From an uncultured Bacilli bacterium (GTDB taxonomy: Bacteria > Bacillota_I > Bacilli_A > RF39 > UBA660), in contig CANQXB010000067.1 in the NCBI GenBank assembly GCA_947627805.1, positions 1-5,943 of the forward strand: 5,943 bases of DNA, written 5' to 3'. This document shows, piece after piece, positions 4,814 to 5,943 of this stretch. Position 1 is the first letter of the stretch, and every line of letters begins with the position of its first letter. Under the pieces are notes generated by a model. It made no database searches and was not told the origin of the DNA. It saw nothing but the letters and a program-made list of their open reading frames with translations. Position numbers and translations under genes: made by a program.

Positions 4814-5943
4814 ATGGATCATAGTAGAGATAGATTAGAAGAAAATAATATTGTTAATGAAATTAAATCCTCATTTATTGAATATTCCATGAGCGTTATA
4901 ATTTCTCGGGCTTTACCAGATTTAAGAGATGGTTTAAAACCGGTACATCGTCGGATTTTATGGTCAATGTATGAATCAGGTTATACTCCTGATAAGCCTC
5001 ATAAAAAATCAGCCCGTATTGTGGGAGATGTAATGGGTAAATATCACCCACATGGTGATTCAAGTATTTATGAAGCTATGGTTAGAATGGCCCAAGATTT
5101 TAACTATCGAAATACTTTAGTAGATGGCCATGGTAACTTTGGTAATATTGCTGGTCATGGTGCTGCGGCAATGCGTTACACCGAATCAAGACTTTCTAAA
5201 ATTTCTTTAGAGTTACTTCGAGATATTAATAAAGATACGGTTAATTTCATACCAAACTTCGATGAATCAGAGAAAGAACCAGAAATATTACCATCAAGAT
5301 TTCCTAACATTTTAGTTAATGGTACAATGGGTATTGCCGTTGGTATGGCTACCAATATTCCTCCGCATAATTTAGGCGAAGTTATTGATGGATGTGTCGC
5401 TTATATTGATAATCCTGATATTGATACTGATGGTTTAATGCAATATATTAAAGGACCCGATTTTCCAACTGGTGGTATAATTTTAGGTAATAGTGGCATA
5501 AAAAAAGCTTATGAAACTGGAAGAGGAAGCATTACTATAAGAAGTAAAGCTAACATTGAAGAAAAAGATGGTAAACATTACATTATTGTTGATGAAGTTC
5601 CTTATGGTGTTAATGTTTCGGAACTTAAAACTAAAGTTGCTGAACTAGTTCATAACAAAGTAATAGATGGTATAGCTGATTATCATACCGATTTAAAAGA
5701 TGGTATTAAAATTACCATTACCTTAAAGAAGGATGCTAATCCGCAAGTTGTTTTAAATAACTTGTATAAACACACGCAATTCCAAGTAAATTATGGAATC
5801 ATCTTCTTAATGATTGATAATAAAGTTCCAAGAACACTTGGATTAAAAGATATAATTTCCAAATATATTAATTATCAAGAAGAAGTTATTATTAGAAGAA
5901 CGCGTTTTGAACTAGATAAAGCGGAAAAAAGAGTTCATATTTT
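4814..5943 (+). CDS. gyrA: DNA gyrase subunit A, 3' end beyond the window
   Basis: GyrA is the DNA-cleaving half of gyrase. About 376 residues are present, roughly the N-terminal half of a protein usually over 800 aa: the winged-helix breakage domain, the tower and the start of the coiled-coil region. The C-terminal pinwheel that wraps DNA is outside the window. The catalytic tyrosine is Y122, preceded by R121 (AAAMRYTE), the same numbering as Escherichia coli. The quinolone-determining region reads YHPHGDSSIYEAM with S83 and E87, a wild-type-like pattern for Gram-positive bacteria. Just before the tyrosine, residues 105-116 read GHGNFGNIAGHG, where most family members have an acidic residue at 113 and often at 115. 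The start has AGGAGG (4803-4808) overlapping the gyrB stop, five bases upstream of the ATG. The gap to gyrB is 9 bases, so the two subunits are made from one transcript. ParC is less likely given VDGHGNFG and the neighbours. Confidence 0.97.
   Translation, partial: MDHSRDRLEENNIVNEIKSSFIEYSMSVIISRALPDLRDGLKPVHRRILWSMYESGYTPDKPHKKSARIVGDVMGKYHPHGDSSIYEAMVRMAQDFNYRNTLVDGHGNFGNIAGHGAAAMRYTESRLSKISLELLRDINKDTVNFIPNFDESEKEPEILPSRFPNILVNGTMGIAVGMATNIPPHNLGEVIDGCVAYIDNPDIDTDGLMQYIKGPDFPTGGIILGNSGIKKAYETGRGSITIRSKANIEEKDGKHYIIVDEVPYGVNVSELKTKVAELVHNKVIDGIADYHTDLKDGIKITITLKKDANPQVVLNNLYKHTQFQVNYGIIFLMIDNKVPRTLGLKDIISKYINYQEEVIIRRTRFELDKAEKRVHI

Noticed and set aside
220..5943. Mycoplasma-type genetic code (TGA as tryptophan)
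   Set aside because: Tryptophans in the transposase, recF, gyrB and gyrA that I checked are TGG, every reading frame closes cleanly, and CGG arginine codons are used.
2876..5943. Topoisomerase IV genes parE-parC instead of gyrB-gyrA
   Set aside because: The recF neighbour, gene order and the GyrA-type motif before the catalytic tyrosine all favour gyrase.
1..5943. CRISPR array, tRNA, rRNA or riboswitch
   Set aside because: No regularly spaced repeats, cloverleaf or recognisable structured RNA were seen; the only long exact repeats are those tied to the IS.

Overview
The window is AT-rich DNA from a low-GC Gram-positive-type bacterium (Bacillota or a Mycoplasmatota-like relative). The evidence is the recF-gyrB-gyrA gene order, strong AGGAGG ribosome binding sites, a GyrB of Gram-positive length (642 aa) and codon use rich in AAA, TTA and AGA. 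Tryptophan is written TGG throughout and no TGA is read through, while CGG arginine codons occur, so the standard bacterial code fits and the Mycoplasma code does not. The exact genus cannot be named from the sequence; an uncultured gut-type Bacilli lineage is one inference.

Layout. Positions 1-74 are a short flank with no convincing gene. Positions 91-1677 are a complete insertion sequence of the IS30 family. It has 28-bp imperfect terminal inverted repeats, one intact 442-aa transposase on the minus strand, a terminator at the 3' end of that gene, and an identical 16-bp direct repeat (75-90 and 1678-1693) immediately outside each end. That repeat is best read as the target-site duplication. 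To the right, a probable promoter (1694-1722) leads into a tightly packed plus-strand operon: recF (1789-2874), gyrB (2876-4804) and gyrA (4814 to the window edge, incomplete). The gaps between these genes are 1 and 9 bases.

How the parts work together. RecF is a DNA gap-repair loader. GyrB and GyrA form the A2B2 DNA gyrase that introduces negative supercoils. This cluster usually lies beside dnaA-dnaN near the replication origin, but those genes are not in the window. The IS has landed in the intergenic region upstream of recF and reads away from it. Its strong, apparently bidirectional terminator and its position against the recF promoter suggest that the recF-gyrBA operon now depends on its own promoter.

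No undescribed multi-gene system is visible. The signals most worth a second look all belong to the IS. They are the inverted-repeat target that was duplicated, a 12-bp inverted repeat that could hide the transposase start site in read-through transcripts, a 12-cysteine probable zinc module in the transposase, and a transposase gene that ends inside its own terminator.
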